This document shows positions 33,926 to 42,312 of a DNA stretch of 64,000 nt, one piece after another. The notes below the pieces were generated by a model. The model searched no databases, was not told where the DNA came from, and saw only the letters and a list, made by a program, of their open reading frames with translations. The translations under genes were made by a program, and so were the position numbers. How positions within the stretch are numbered: the first letter of the stretch is position 1; every line of letters begins with the position of its first letter. Source of the DNA: Rathayibacter sp. VKM Ac-2856 (lineage in GTDB: Bacteria; Actinomycetota; Actinomycetes; Actinomycetales; Microbacteriaceae). Where the stretch lies: contig NZ_JABMLF010000004.1 in assembly GCF_013205055.1 (NCBI RefSeq), forward strand, positions 186,001 through 250,000, written 5' to 3'.

Positions 33926-34951
33926 GTGCAGATCACGCCCCTCATCTGGCTCATCACGATCGCCGTGACGATCGCCTTCTTCGTCTACGAGTTCTTCGCG
34001 CACGTGCGGAAGCCGCACGAGCCGACCATCGCGGAGTCCGCCCGCTGGTCGGCCTTCTACATCGGCCTCGCGCTGCTCTTCGGCGTCGGAATCGGCTTCG
34101 TCGCCGACTGGCGCTACGGCGGCGAGTACTTCGCCGGCTATCTCACCGAGAAGGCGCTGTCGCTCGACAACCTCTTCCTCTTCCTCATCATCATGACCGG
34201 CTTCGCGGTGCCGAAGATCTACCAGCAGAAGGTGCTGATGATCGGCATCGTCATCGCGCTCATCATGCGCGGCGGCTTCATCGCGGTCGGCGCGGCCCTG
34301 ATCGAGAACTTCTCCTGGGTCTTCTACCTCTTCGGCGCCCTGCTCTTCGTGCTCGCCTATCAGCAGATCAAGGGCGACCACGGCGACCCGGCCGACAACG
34401 CCTTCATGCGCCTGGTGCGCCGCGTCCTCCCCGTCACCGACGAGTACCACGGCGACAGGCTGACCGTGAAGAAGGACGGCCGCCGCTTCGTCACCCCGAT
34501 GCTGCTGACCATCGTCGCCATCGGCTTCATCGACCTCGTCTTCGCGCTCGACTCGATCCCCGCCATCTACGGCCTGACCAGCGAGGCCTACATCGTCTTC
34601 ACCGCGAACGCCTTCGCGCTGATGGGCCTGCGCCAGCTGTTCTTCCTGATCGGCGGCCTCCTCGAGCGCCTCGTCTACCTCAGCCAGGGCCTGGCCGTCA
34701 TCCTCGGCTTCATCGCCGTCAAGCTCGTCTTCCACGCCCTGCACGTCAACGAGGTCCCCTTCATCAACGGCGGCGAGCCCCTGCTCTGGGTCCCCGAGAT
34801 CCCGATCTGGTTCTCGCTCACCTTCATCGGCAGCACCATCGCCGTCGCCACGATCGCGAGCCTCCTGAAGACCCGCGGCGACCGCTCCAAGTCCGACCGC
34901 GCCACCGTCCAGGACGCCCCCCTCGAGACCCCCGCCGACGTCGACCGCTGA
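33926..34951 (+). CDS. terC: TerC-family membrane protein, probable Mn2+ exporter
   Basis: 341-residue membrane protein with about nine helices. Family motifs ALSLDNLFLFLIIM (near 75) and DLVFALDSIPAI (near 205) carry the conserved acidic residues in the membrane. Start is GTG at 33926 with GGAG seven bases before it; an earlier GTG at 33899 falls inside the riboswitch. Together with the riboswitch this predicts export of excess manganese, possibly for metal-loading of exported proteins. Confidence 0.93.
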   Translation: MQITPLIWLITIAVTIAFFVYEFFAHVRKPHEPTIAESARWSAFYIGLALLFGVGIGFVADWRYGGEYFAGYLTEKALSLDNLFLFLIIMTGFAVPKIYQQKVLMIGIVIALIMRGGFIAVGAALIENFSWVFYLFGALLFVLAYQQIKGDHGDPADNAFMRLVRRVLPVTDEYHGDRLTVKKDGRRFVTPMLLTIVAIGFIDLVFALDSIPAIYGLTSEAYIVFTANAFALMGLRQLFFLIGGLLERLVYLSQGLAVILGFIAVKLVFHALHVNEVPFINGGEPLLWVPEIPIWFSLTFIGSTIAVATIASLLKTRGDRSKSDRATVQDAPLETPADVDR

Positions 34952-34988
34952 CCCCCCCACCCGCCCACCCGCCGCGAGCCGTCCCCCG

Positions 34989-35051
34989 CCGCGAGATGCC
35001 ACTTGTGCACACGACACGCCGTGAAAGGCGTGCACAAGTGGCATCTCGCGG
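34989..35051. repeat. CGCGAGATGCCACTTGTGC hairpin, copy 1
   Basis: CGCGAGATGCCACTTGTGCA (34990-35009) pairs exactly with 35031-35050, with a small inner stem CACGCC/GGCGTG. It lies behind terC and close to the end of the nucleotidyltransferase gene. Copy 2 is at 37071-37133. Confidence 0.85.
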
Positions 35052-35108
35052 GGAGTGCGCCTGCCTGTCGGACAGTGCGATCGGCCCTCGAAGTGAGGTG
35101 ATCCTGCT

Positions 35109-35903
35109 TCACGAAGCGGTGAGACCCGAGCGGAACGCCGTGACGGCGGCCCACGCGTCGAGCGCGAGTGCCTCCGTCTCGTCCTGGACGCCGGCGGCGG
35201 CGGCGAGCCGCGCGTACGCCTCACTCCCGTCACCGGAAGCGGAGGCGAAGGGATCGCACGCCGCGAGAACGAGCAGCAGCCGATCATGCTCCGTCGCCGC
35301 CGACACCGCCCGAGCCGCGCGACCGGGATCCGACCGCTCGGCCTGGATGATGACGAACGCGAAGTCGTAGAGGTCCTTCTCGGCATCTCGGCCCAGGATC
35401 GCGGCTGCTTTCGCAGCGAGATAGGAGCCGAGCGCGGCGACGCGCACCTGCCGTCCCGCGAGCGAGACGACCTGCGCGTCGCGGAGCGCAGGACGAGGGC
35501 CACGGACGTTCATGGCGTTGACCCGCGGAGCACCCGGCAGGACGATCGGCAGCAGCGAGTCGTCGACATCGACGAGCACCTGGAGGACGACGACAGCGCC
35601 CTCGACCTCCGTCGTCCCGTTCCAGTCCCCCGCAGCATCGACGGGCAGGAAACCGGCTGCACCGAGCGCCGCCTCCAACCAGGAGAAGTCCTTCTCGTCG
35701 CGGTCGTAGACGACCCCCACGTCGAGGACCACGTCGACGTCACTCGTCCCCTGGTGCACGTCGTCGGACTCGACGATCAGGTCAGGGACGAGACCGCCGA
35801 TGACGACCAGATCCCGCCAATGCTCTCCCGCAGCATCGAGAAGGCGGAGCAGCGCCCTCTCCGCCAGGGTGCGAGTGCGACGATTCCGCTCCGCCTGCGT
35901 CAT
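35109..35903 (-). CDS. AbiEii-like nucleotidyltransferase (candidate toxin)
   Basis: 264-residue protein with a nucleotidyltransferase core: VVIGGLVPDLIV near residue 34 and the acidic pair in TSDVDVVLDVG near 53, followed by a substrate domain with AALGSYLAAKAAAILGRDAEKDLYDFAFVI. This is the layout of AbiEii/AbiGii toxins. It starts four bases behind the antitoxin-like gene, as in type IV toxin-antitoxin pairs, where the toxin modifies RNA. Confidence in the fold is good; the toxic role is inferred. Confidence 0.68.
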   Translation of the reverse strand: MTQAERNRRTRTLAERALLRLLDAAGEHWRDLVVIGGLVPDLIVESDDVHQGTSDVDVVLDVGVVYDRDEKDFSWLEAALGAAGFLPVDAAGDWNGTTEVEGAVVVLQVLVDVDDSLLPIVLPGAPRVNAMNVRGPRPALRDAQVVSLAGRQVRVAALGSYLAAKAAAILGRDAEKDLYDFAFVIIQAERSDPGRAARAVSAATEHDRLLLVLAACDPFASASGDGSEAYARLAAAAGVQDETEALALDAWAAVTAFRSGLTAS

Positions 35904-35906
35904 GGA

Positions 35907-36965
35907 TCAGAACCCGATCGCGAGACGTCGGAGGTGCTCGGCGGGCTCTTCCCCGCGAATGCTGTCGCGGAGCAGATCGACGTAGGCCCTGATCGGATCG
36001 ACGATGCGAAGCCCGCTGTCGACGGTCGAAGCGGTGAAGACCGGAGGGCGAGCCGTCGAGACGACGACCCTGGCCCCAGCCCTCGTCGGCGTCAGTCCTG
36101 CCTCCCTGGCCAGCTCGTCGAACGACTGCGAGTTGATCCGCCCGTCGATATGACACCGCACGACCGAGATTCCGGTCGAGTACGGCGCGATCCGGTCCGC
36201 GGCGAGGAGGCCCCCGAAGACGACGTCATCGCCGAAGAGCTCAGCGATGCGTGCCGCGGTCGTCTCGGGGTCGCGTTCGAGGACATGGAAGCCTCGACCC
36301 CCCGACAGGGTTCTCTCATAGCCCGCCCACGCGTCCAGCAGCGCACCCGGATCGTCGATCCTGCGAGCCGGACGCCGTCCTCGCGAGCGCACGGCTCCTT
36401 CGTCAGAGGGGACGATCCAGCCCTGATCCTCGAAATCCCGGAGCGCCCTGGACACGGCACCGAGGGAGCGAGCAGAGCGACCGGCGAGGTACTGCACGAG
36501 TGGGACGACATCACCGGCCGGCCGGCCGGGCTCCGTCGGCACGAGGCTCGACAGGAGAGTCTCGGCGACATCCGCCGTGGACGGCGTCCATCGAACGGCC
36601 CCAGTACGGCGCGCTCCCGTGTCGACCGCGGCCGTTCTGCGTTCGATGTACACCTTTCCGTCCAGCTCGATCAGCATCGATCCGTCGAGGCCGACCCACC
36701 CCACTCCGCGCTCGGCCAGCATCTCTCGCGCTCCGGGAGAGATCGCTTCCGCAACGAGAAGCAGAGGTGGATCGGTCGGTCCGCTTCTCAACGCGCGGTC
36801 GACGTCCCTCGGGTAGCCGGCTCCTGCCCACCGGACGAGAACGGGGATCCGCTCGCCGGTGCGGAGTCGTACGACAGCGCCTGCGCCCTCGGTCTCCAGC
36901 ACCGCCACCGACTCCGGCAGTGCCTGTGCAAGCGCTTCGTGCGCGACGTCGTCCAGCGATCGCAT
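35907..36965 (-). CDS. AbiEi-like antitoxin/regulator
   Basis: 352-residue protein. The N-terminal part (about 50-110) has the LLLVAEAISPGAREMLAERGVGWVGLDGSM pattern seen in AbiEi-domain proteins; a winged-helix region follows (VVPLVQYLAGRSARSLGAVSRALRDFEDQGWIV, about 150-185), then a C-terminal domain. It is transcribed ahead of the nucleotidyltransferase. The start codon is preceded only by an A-rich stretch and palindromes, with no Shine-Dalgarno. Autoregulation is likely by family habit. Confidence 0.65.
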   Translation of the reverse strand: MRSLDDVAHEALAQALPESVAVLETEGAGAVVRLRTGERIPVLVRWAGAGYPRDVDRALRSGPTDPPLLLVAEAISPGAREMLAERGVGWVGLDGSMLIELDGKVYIERRTAAVDTGARRTGAVRWTPSTADVAETLLSSLVPTEPGRPAGDVVPLVQYLAGRSARSLGAVSRALRDFEDQGWIVPSDEGAVRSRGRRPARRIDDPGALLDAWAGYERTLSGGRGFHVLERDPETTAARIAELFGDDVVFGGLLAADRIAPYSTGISVVRCHIDGRINSQSFDELAREAGLTPTRAGARVVVSTARPPVFTASTVDSGLRIVDPIRAYVDLLRDSIRGEEPAEHLRRLAIGF

Positions 36966-36966
36966 T

Positions 36967-37004
36967 TTTTCACTGTACAGAAAAGAATGCTTTCAGCGTG
37001 AAAA
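36967..37004 (-). promoter_or_regulatory. Nested palindromes at the antitoxin promoter
   Basis: Outer TTTTCAC/GTGAAAA arms enclose CTGTACAG (36973-36980) and TTTCAGCGTGAAA (36991-37003). They lie directly upstream of the antitoxin ATG at 36965, where an autoregulating antitoxin would bind. The transcript may be leaderless or nearly so. Confidence 0.5.
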
Positions 37005-37070
37005 CAAGCTCGGTCGCTCGCCGATTCCCTCACGCGCTCCCCGCCCCCGCCCACACCACCCGTCCCCGCG

Positions 37071-37133
37071 CCGCGAGATGCCACTTGTGCGCGCGACACG
37101 CCGTGAAAGGCGAGCACAAGTGGCATCTCGCGG
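37071..37133. repeat. CGCGAGATGCCACTTGTGC hairpin, copy 2
   Basis: CCGCGAGATGCCACTTGTGC (37071-37090) pairs exactly with 37114-37133. It matches copy 1 at 34989 almost base for base. The two copies bracket the AbiE-like pair, about 2.1 kb apart. Confidence 0.85.
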
Positions 37134-37156
37134 GGAGGGAGAGGGCAGGCAGGGGG

Positions 37157-39046
37157 TCAGAGGGTCGGGGTCCAGATGCGCATCGTGGAGGGGCCGCGGT
37201 TGGCCCAGCGGTAGTAGGGGCGGAAGTCCGCGGTGAAGTGGTCGCCGAGCTCGGTCGGCACGGAGTAGGGCCACGCGGACGCCGCGGTGTCGCGGCGGAC
37301 GAGCGCCACCCGGGCGCCGTCGCCGGTTGCGACCGGCTCCACCGAGGGGTCGACCGCGACGTGCTCCGTGTCGAGGCCGTCGGGCAGCTCCAGCGACTCC
37401 AGCGCCAGCACGAACGGCCCGCGCTCCACCGCGACCTGGCCGCGCACCGCGTCGATCCGCGGGTGCGGCGTCACGAAGCGCGCCGGCATCGGCAGCGACA
37501 GCCGCACCACGTCGCCGGCCGCGAACGCCCGCCGCACCGTCACCGTCGAGAGGGCGCCGTCCACCGGCCGCCCGTCCAGCAGCGCCGACCCGCGCGCGAA
37601 CGGCGGGATCCGCAGCGTCAGCGCGAACTCCGCATCCGCCAGGATCCGCACCGCGATCTCCCCGTCCTCCGGGTAGTCCGTCACCACCTCGAGCGCCACG
37701 TCGCCCGTGGTCACCCGGTACGCGCCGTACTGGTGCAGCTGCACCCCGTCGTCCGTCGCCGTCGCGAAGCTCAGCTCGACGCTCGCGAGGGTCCGCGCCA
37801 TGTTGGTCGGGCAGCAGGACACCCAGAACCACGGCGCCCGCAGGCTCGACTGCGCCCGGTCGGTCTCCACGCTCTCGTCCGGCGCCACCCCGTCGACCCG
37901 CTGCTGCAGCGTGTTCGTGTAGAAGAAGGCGCGCCCGTCCTCGCGCGTCGAGGGCAGCACCGCGTTCAGCAGCGTCCGCTCCATCAGATCGGCGTAGGCC
38001 GCGTCGTCCGAGCGCAGCAGGAGCCGCCAGCTCAGCATGTTCGACGCGATGGCCGCACAGGTCTCGGCGTAGGCGCGGTCCGGCGGCAGCTCGTAGTCGG
38101 CGCCGAACGCCTCGTCCTGGTGGTGCGAGCCCATCCCGCCGGTCAGGTAGGTGCGCCGCGCGACCGTCGCCGCCCACTGCCGCTGCACGGCGGCCTCGAG
38201 CTCCGCGTCGCCGGTCTCCACGGCGACGTCGAGCGCCCCCGCGGCCAGGTACAGCGCGCGCACCGCGTGGCCGCGCAGCACGTCCGCCGAGCGCACCGGC
38301 ACGTCGTCCTGGAAGTACTCGGCCCCGTACTGCACCGCACCGAGCGTCCCCGTGCCGCGTCGCTCGACGAAGAGCCGCGCCTGCTCGAGATAGCGCCCGT
38401 CGCCGGTGGCGCGGGCGAGCTCGGCGAGCGCCGGCTCGATCTCGGGGTGCCCGCAGACCGCGATCCGCCCCTCCGCCCCGAACACGTCGATCACGTGGTC
38501 GGCGAGACGCCGCGCGACGGCCGGCAGCAGGTCGTCGTGACCGGTGCGCAGCCGCGCCACGGCCGCCTGGATCAGGTGCCCGAAGCTGTACAGCTCGTGC
38601 CCCCACTCCAGATCGGAGTAGCGCGCGCGCTGCCCCGGCCGGCCGAAGCTCGTGTGCAGGTAGCCGTCCGCGTCCTGGGCAGCGGCGACGCGCCGCACCA
38701 GCGCGTCGTACTGCGCGGCGAGCGCCGGATCCTGCGAGCGGCCGAGCTCCCAGGCCATCGCCTCGAGCAGCTTGTAGACCTCCGAGTCGACGAACTCGAT
38801 CCCCGCGTGCTGGTCGCCGCCGGACGCCGACGAGATCGTGCCCGCCGCGGCGCGATCGAAGTTGCCGGCCCAGCCGACCCGCTCGATCCAGCTCAGGCAG
38901 TGGCCGATCACGGCCTCGGCGCCGAGCTGCTGGTAGTGCTGCCAGAAGCCGCCGGTCAGGCGGATCTCGTCCTGGCGGAGCGGACGGAGGACGCCGGCGG
39001 TCGGCGCGACGGGGCCGCCGAGGGCGACGGAGGTGGTCAGGGTCAC
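37157..39046 (-). CDS. GH127 beta-L-arabinofuranosidase
   Basis: 629-residue intracellular glycosidase (no signal peptide). The (alpha/alpha)6 barrel shows GGFWQHYQ near residue 32, HELYSFGHLIQAAVA near 150, AYAETCA with the proposed acid/base Glu328, and WVSCCPTNMAR with the catalytic cysteine in the Cys411-Cys412 pair. In the founding GH127 enzyme these residues bind zinc and form a cysteine-linked intermediate. Beta-sandwich domains follow from about 440. Start is GTG with AGGAG before it. It closes the operon of an ABC importer and likely splits imported L-arabinose oligomers such as those of extensin. Confidence 0.92.
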   Translation of the reverse strand: MTLTTSVALGGPVAPTAGVLRPLRQDEIRLTGGFWQHYQQLGAEAVIGHCLSWIERVGWAGNFDRAAAGTISSASGGDQHAGIEFVDSEVYKLLEAMAWELGRSQDPALAAQYDALVRRVAAAQDADGYLHTSFGRPGQRARYSDLEWGHELYSFGHLIQAAVARLRTGHDDLLPAVARRLADHVIDVFGAEGRIAVCGHPEIEPALAELARATGDGRYLEQARLFVERRGTGTLGAVQYGAEYFQDDVPVRSADVLRGHAVRALYLAAGALDVAVETGDAELEAAVQRQWAATVARRTYLTGGMGSHHQDEAFGADYELPPDRAYAETCAAIASNMLSWRLLLRSDDAAYADLMERTLLNAVLPSTREDGRAFFYTNTLQQRVDGVAPDESVETDRAQSSLRAPWFWVSCCPTNMARTLASVELSFATATDDGVQLHQYGAYRVTTGDVALEVVTDYPEDGEIAVRILADAEFALTLRIPPFARGSALLDGRPVDGALSTVTVRRAFAAGDVVRLSLPMPARFVTPHPRIDAVRGQVAVERGPFVLALESLELPDGLDTEHVAVDPSVEPVATGDGARVALVRRDTAASAWPYSVPTELGDHFTADFRPYYRWANRGPSTMRIWTPTL

Positions 39047-39070
39047 GGGATCTCCTAGGGAGGAAGAGGG

Positions 39071-39889
39071 TCAGTCCTTGACGGCGCCGGCGGTGACGCC
39101 CGCCGAGACGTACCGCTGAGCGACGACGAGGAGGACGGCGGCCGGGAGGGAGGCGACCACGGCGGTCGCCATGATCGAGTTCCACTCCTGGTTGTTGTTG
39201 CCGATGTACTTGTAGATGCCGAGCGTGATCGGCTGGAGCTTCCCGCCGCTGTCGAGGGTCGACGCGAAGATGAAGTCCGACCAGGCCCAGAGGAACGCGA
39301 AGAGCGACACCGTGACGACGGAGTTGCGGCTGATCGGCATGATCACCGAGGTGAAGGTGCGCCACGCGCTCGCGCCGTCCATCCGCGCGGCCTGGGTCAG
39401 CTCGTCGGGGATGCCCGACATGAACGCGGTGAAGATCAGCACGCCGAACGGCACCGCGATGGTGGAGTCGGCCACGATCAGCCCGGGGATCGAGTTCAGC
39501 AGCCCGAGGTTGAGGTAGATGGCGTAGAAGCCCATCGCCATGATGATCGCCGGGATCATCTGCGCGATCAGCAGCACGAACGAGAGGCCCTGCCCGCCGC
39601 GCGGCCGCAGCTTCGCGAGCGAGTACGCGGCCGGAGCGGCGATCGCCACGGTCAGCAGGACGGTTCCGAGCCCGACGATCAGGCTGGTGCCGAGGTACGG
39701 CAGCTGCTCGCTCACCACGGCCTGGTAGCCCGAGAAGGTCGGGGCGAAGGGGAACCAGTCCGGCGGATCCTTGCGCATCGACCCCGTCGGCGTGAGCGAG
39801 ACGTTGATCATCCAGTAGACCGGGAACAGCATCACCGCGGTGAGCAGGACGCCGACGGCGGTCAGCCACCAGGGGCGCCGCGCGGTCAT
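39071..39889 (-). CDS. Sugar ABC permease (MalG-like), arabinofuranoside locus
   Basis: 272 residues, six helices, EAA loop ELTQAARMDGASAWRTFTSVIMPISR near 170-195. ATGA overlap with the partner permease and 24 bases to the GH127 gene, so one transcript. Substrate inferred to be an L-arabinofuranoside oligomer. Confidence 0.9.
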   Translation of the reverse strand: MTARRPWWLTAVGVLLTAVMLFPVYWMINVSLTPTGSMRKDPPDWFPFAPTFSGYQAVVSEQLPYLGTSLIVGLGTVLLTVAIAAPAAYSLAKLRPRGGQGLSFVLLIAQMIPAIIMAMGFYAIYLNLGLLNSIPGLIVADSTIAVPFGVLIFTAFMSGIPDELTQAARMDGASAWRTFTSVIMPISRNSVVTVSLFAFLWAWSDFIFASTLDSGGKLQPITLGIYKYIGNNNQEWNSIMATAVVASLPAAVLLVVAQRYVSAGVTAGAVKD

Positions 39890-40860
39890 GCGTCGGCCTG
39901 CTTGCGCTGGACGCGGATGTACACGAGGCCGAAGACCAGCGCGAGGATGATCAGCAGGTTGCCGACCGCCGCGGCCGGGCCGAAGTCCGGCAGCATCGAG
40001 CCGAAGCCGAGCTGGTAGGTCCACGTCGCGAGCGTCGTCGACGAGTCGGCCGGCCCGCCCTTCGTCATGATCCAGATGATGTCGAACACCTTCAGCGTGT
40101 AGACGAGGCCGAGCAGGATCGTGATCGCCGACACCGGGCGCAGCAGCGGCAGCGTGATCCGCCAGAACTGCTGCGCGCCGGTCGCGCCGTCGAGCGAGGC
40201 CGCCTCGTAGAGGTCCTGCGAGATGTTCTGCAGCCCGGAGTAGAGGATGACCAGGTTGAACGGGATGCCGATCCAGATGTTGGCGATCAGCACCGCGATC
40301 AGCGAGGTCGCCGGCGAGGTCAGCCAGTTGATCTGGCCGATCCCGAACGACTCGAGGAACGCGTTGACGATCCCGGAGTCGCTGTTCAGCATCCACGACC
40401 AGGTCGAGGCCGAGACGATCAGCGGCAGCAGCCACGGCACCAGGAACAGCGCCCGGAGCGTGCTCGCGAGCGGGAAGCGGCGGTAGAAGAACACGGCGAG
40501 CGCGAGCCCCAGCGTGAACTGGAAGATCAGCGACACCCCCGTGAACACCGCGGTGTGCAGCAGCGCCGGGCCGAACGTCGGGTCCCGGAAGACCTGCGCG
40601 TAGTTGTCGAACCAGACGAACGGGGCGTTGCCCTGGACGAAGGAGCGGACCGTGTAGTCCTTCAGGCTCAGCTCGAGGTTGCGGTAGAGCGGGAAGGCGT
40701 AGAAGACGAGCAGGTAGACGACGAGCGGCGCGAGGAACGCCCACGCCGCGAGCTGCCCGCCCGGGCGCCGGCGCCGCCGCGGCGGCTGCGCCGCGACGGG
40801 CGCGACCCGGGGGTCGGCCTCGCGGCGCAGCAGCCGCGCCGTCTCAGTGGCGGTGGTCAT
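39886..40860 (-). CDS. Sugar ABC permease (MalF-like), arabinofuranoside locus
   Basis: 324 residues with a basic 35-residue lead, six helices and the EAA loop DLYEAASLDGATGAQQFWRITLPLLRP near 210-235. Its ATG overlaps the stop of the binding protein by one base (TGATG) and its own stop overlaps the next permease. Confidence 0.9.
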   Translation of the reverse strand: MTTATETARLLRREADPRVAPVAAQPPRRRRRPGGQLAAWAFLAPLVVYLLVFYAFPLYRNLELSLKDYTVRSFVQGNAPFVWFDNYAQVFRDPTFGPALLHTAVFTGVSLIFQFTLGLALAVFFYRRFPLASTLRALFLVPWLLPLIVSASTWSWMLNSDSGIVNAFLESFGIGQINWLTSPATSLIAVLIANIWIGIPFNLVILYSGLQNISQDLYEAASLDGATGAQQFWRITLPLLRPVSAITILLGLVYTLKVFDIIWIMTKGGPADSSTTLATWTYQLGFGSMLPDFGPAAAVGNLLIILALVFGLVYIRVQRKQADA

Positions 40861-42107
40861 CACTGCGTGGCGGAGGCCGCCGCCGACTGCGCGGCCTTCA
40901 GGGCGTCGGCGGGCGACTGCGAGCCGCTCAGCGCGGTCTGCACGGCCGACCAGAGCTGCTCGGAGATCTTCGGGTACTTCGTCCCGAGGTCGTCCGAGGT
41001 GCGGCCCTTCGCGGCCTGGACCGCCTCGACCCAGGGAGCGAGGTCGGCGTTCCCGGCGACCTGCGCCTCCTGCGCGGCGGCCGTCGGCGCGATGTACGAC
41101 AGCGTGTTGTCGGTCGTCACCAGGTTGTCCGTCGAGGTGAGGCACTCGGCGATCGCCGCCGAGGTCTCGTAGCGCGCGGTGTCCTTCTGCACGGGCAGGG
41201 TGAGGAACTCGCCGCCGGTCGGAGCGGGGGCCGAGCCGCCGTCCTTCGCGGGGATGGTGAGGACGCCGTAGTCGATGCCGGACGCCTTGGCGTTGGCGAG
41301 CTGCCAGGTGCCGTTCTCGCCGAACGCGTACTCGCCGGTCTCGAACTCCTGCCAGCTGGTGGTCTGGGTGTTGCCGATCACGGAGTTGGGCGCGTAGCCC
41401 TTGTCGAGCCAGTCGGTCCAGAGCGAGACCGCGTCGACCGCGGCGTCCGAGTCGAGCTCGGTCAGCTCGGCGCCGGAGCCCCAGAACCACGGCAGGAACT
41501 GGAAGGTGCCCTCCTCGGTGCCGATGGCGGAGAACGTGATGCCCTTGCCGCCCGAGGCGGTGACCTTCTCGAGCGCGCTGGTGAGGCTCGCCCAGTCGGT
41601 GATCGACGAGACGTCGACGCCGGCCGTGGCCAGCACCGTCTTGTTGTAGTACAGCGCGAGCGTGTTGGCGCCGATCGGGACGCCGAAGGTGTCGCTGCCG
41701 GTCTCGCCCGCGGCCAGGATGTTGGCATCGATGTCGCCGGTCTCGAGGCCGTTCTCGGCGGTGGTGGTCAGGATGCCCGACTCGGCGAGCGTGGAGACGA
41801 CGGGGTTGTCGACGAGCAGGATGTCCGGCGAGCTGCCCTGCTGACCGGCGAGGAGCGCCTTGTTGGTCAGGTCGGTCGTGTCGTAGCCGGTGCGCTCGAT
41901 CGTGACGCCGGCGTCGGTGCCGCAGGAGTCGATGAGCTTCGCCCAGTCGGACGACTCGTCGAACTGGGGGTACGGGTCCCAGAACGTGTACGTGCCGCCG
42001 GCGGCGGAGGCGTCGCCGCCCGAGCCTCCTGCGCAGCCGGTCAGTGCCGCTGCGGCGGTCCCGAGCAGGACGGCGGCGGCGAGGCCCCGAGCGTGCTTCC
42101 TCTTCAT
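40860..42107 (-). CDS. Sugar ABC binding lipoprotein, arabinofuranoside locus
   Basis: Family 1 solute-binding protein of 415 residues. Signal peptide with lipobox LTGC near residue 25, then a Gly/Ser-rich spacer and the binding fold (YTFWDPYPQFDESSDW; DILLVDNPVVSTLAESG; LALYYNKTVLATAGV). I chose ATG at 42107 since it gives a proper signal sequence; upstream codons do not. First gene of the operon. Promoter and repressor site lie at 42172-42222. Confidence 0.9.
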   Translation of the reverse strand: MKRKHARGLAAAVLLGTAAAALTGCAGGSGGDASAAGGTYTFWDPYPQFDESSDWAKLIDSCGTDAGVTIERTGYDTTDLTNKALLAGQQGSSPDILLVDNPVVSTLAESGILTTTAENGLETGDIDANILAAGETGSDTFGVPIGANTLALYYNKTVLATAGVDVSSITDWASLTSALEKVTASGGKGITFSAIGTEEGTFQFLPWFWGSGAELTELDSDAAVDAVSLWTDWLDKGYAPNSVIGNTQTTSWQEFETGEYAFGENGTWQLANAKASGIDYGVLTIPAKDGGSAPAPTGGEFLTLPVQKDTARYETSAAIAECLTSTDNLVTTDNTLSYIAPTAAAQEAQVAGNADLAPWVEAVQAAKGRTSDDLGTKYPKISEQLWSAVQTALSGSQSPADALKAAQSAAASATQ

Positions 42108-42171
42108 CGCGGATGTTCCCTTCGTCGTTGACGGGTCGTGGCGTCCTCGGCGCCGGCGGAGGTGCCGGACC

Positions 42172-42183
42172 GAAACTACTTTC
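42172..42183 (-). promoter_or_regulatory. GAAA-TTTC operator
   Basis: GAAACTACTTTC, an imperfect dyad placed just downstream of the predicted transcription start of the binding-protein operon and 130 bases from the divergent LacI gene. A LacI dimer here would block transcription. Confidence 0.5.
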
Positions 42184-42192
42184 TGCGGGATC

Positions 42193-42222
42193 AACCTAGA
42201 CACCGCGGAGAGAGCGAGTCAA
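42193..42222 (-). promoter_or_regulatory. Promoter TTGACT-N18-TAGGTT of the arabinofuranoside operon
   Basis: On the minus strand TTGACT (42222-42217) and TAGGTT (42198-42193) are 18 bases apart, close to the housekeeping sigma consensus. The start would fall near 42186, about 80 bases before the ATG of the binding protein. Confidence 0.6.
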
Positions 42223-42312
42223 GAGGCGGCGCGTTTTCGGTCTTTTCGGTTCGCCCCGTGCTGTGCGAGGATCGACCGGGGCGCCCGCCGGCGCCCGGAG
42301 CAGGAGGACGTC

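Noticed and set aside
34989-37133. Transposon ends around the AbiE-like pair
   Set aside because: No transposase and no target-site duplication could be seen; kept only as a hypothesis.
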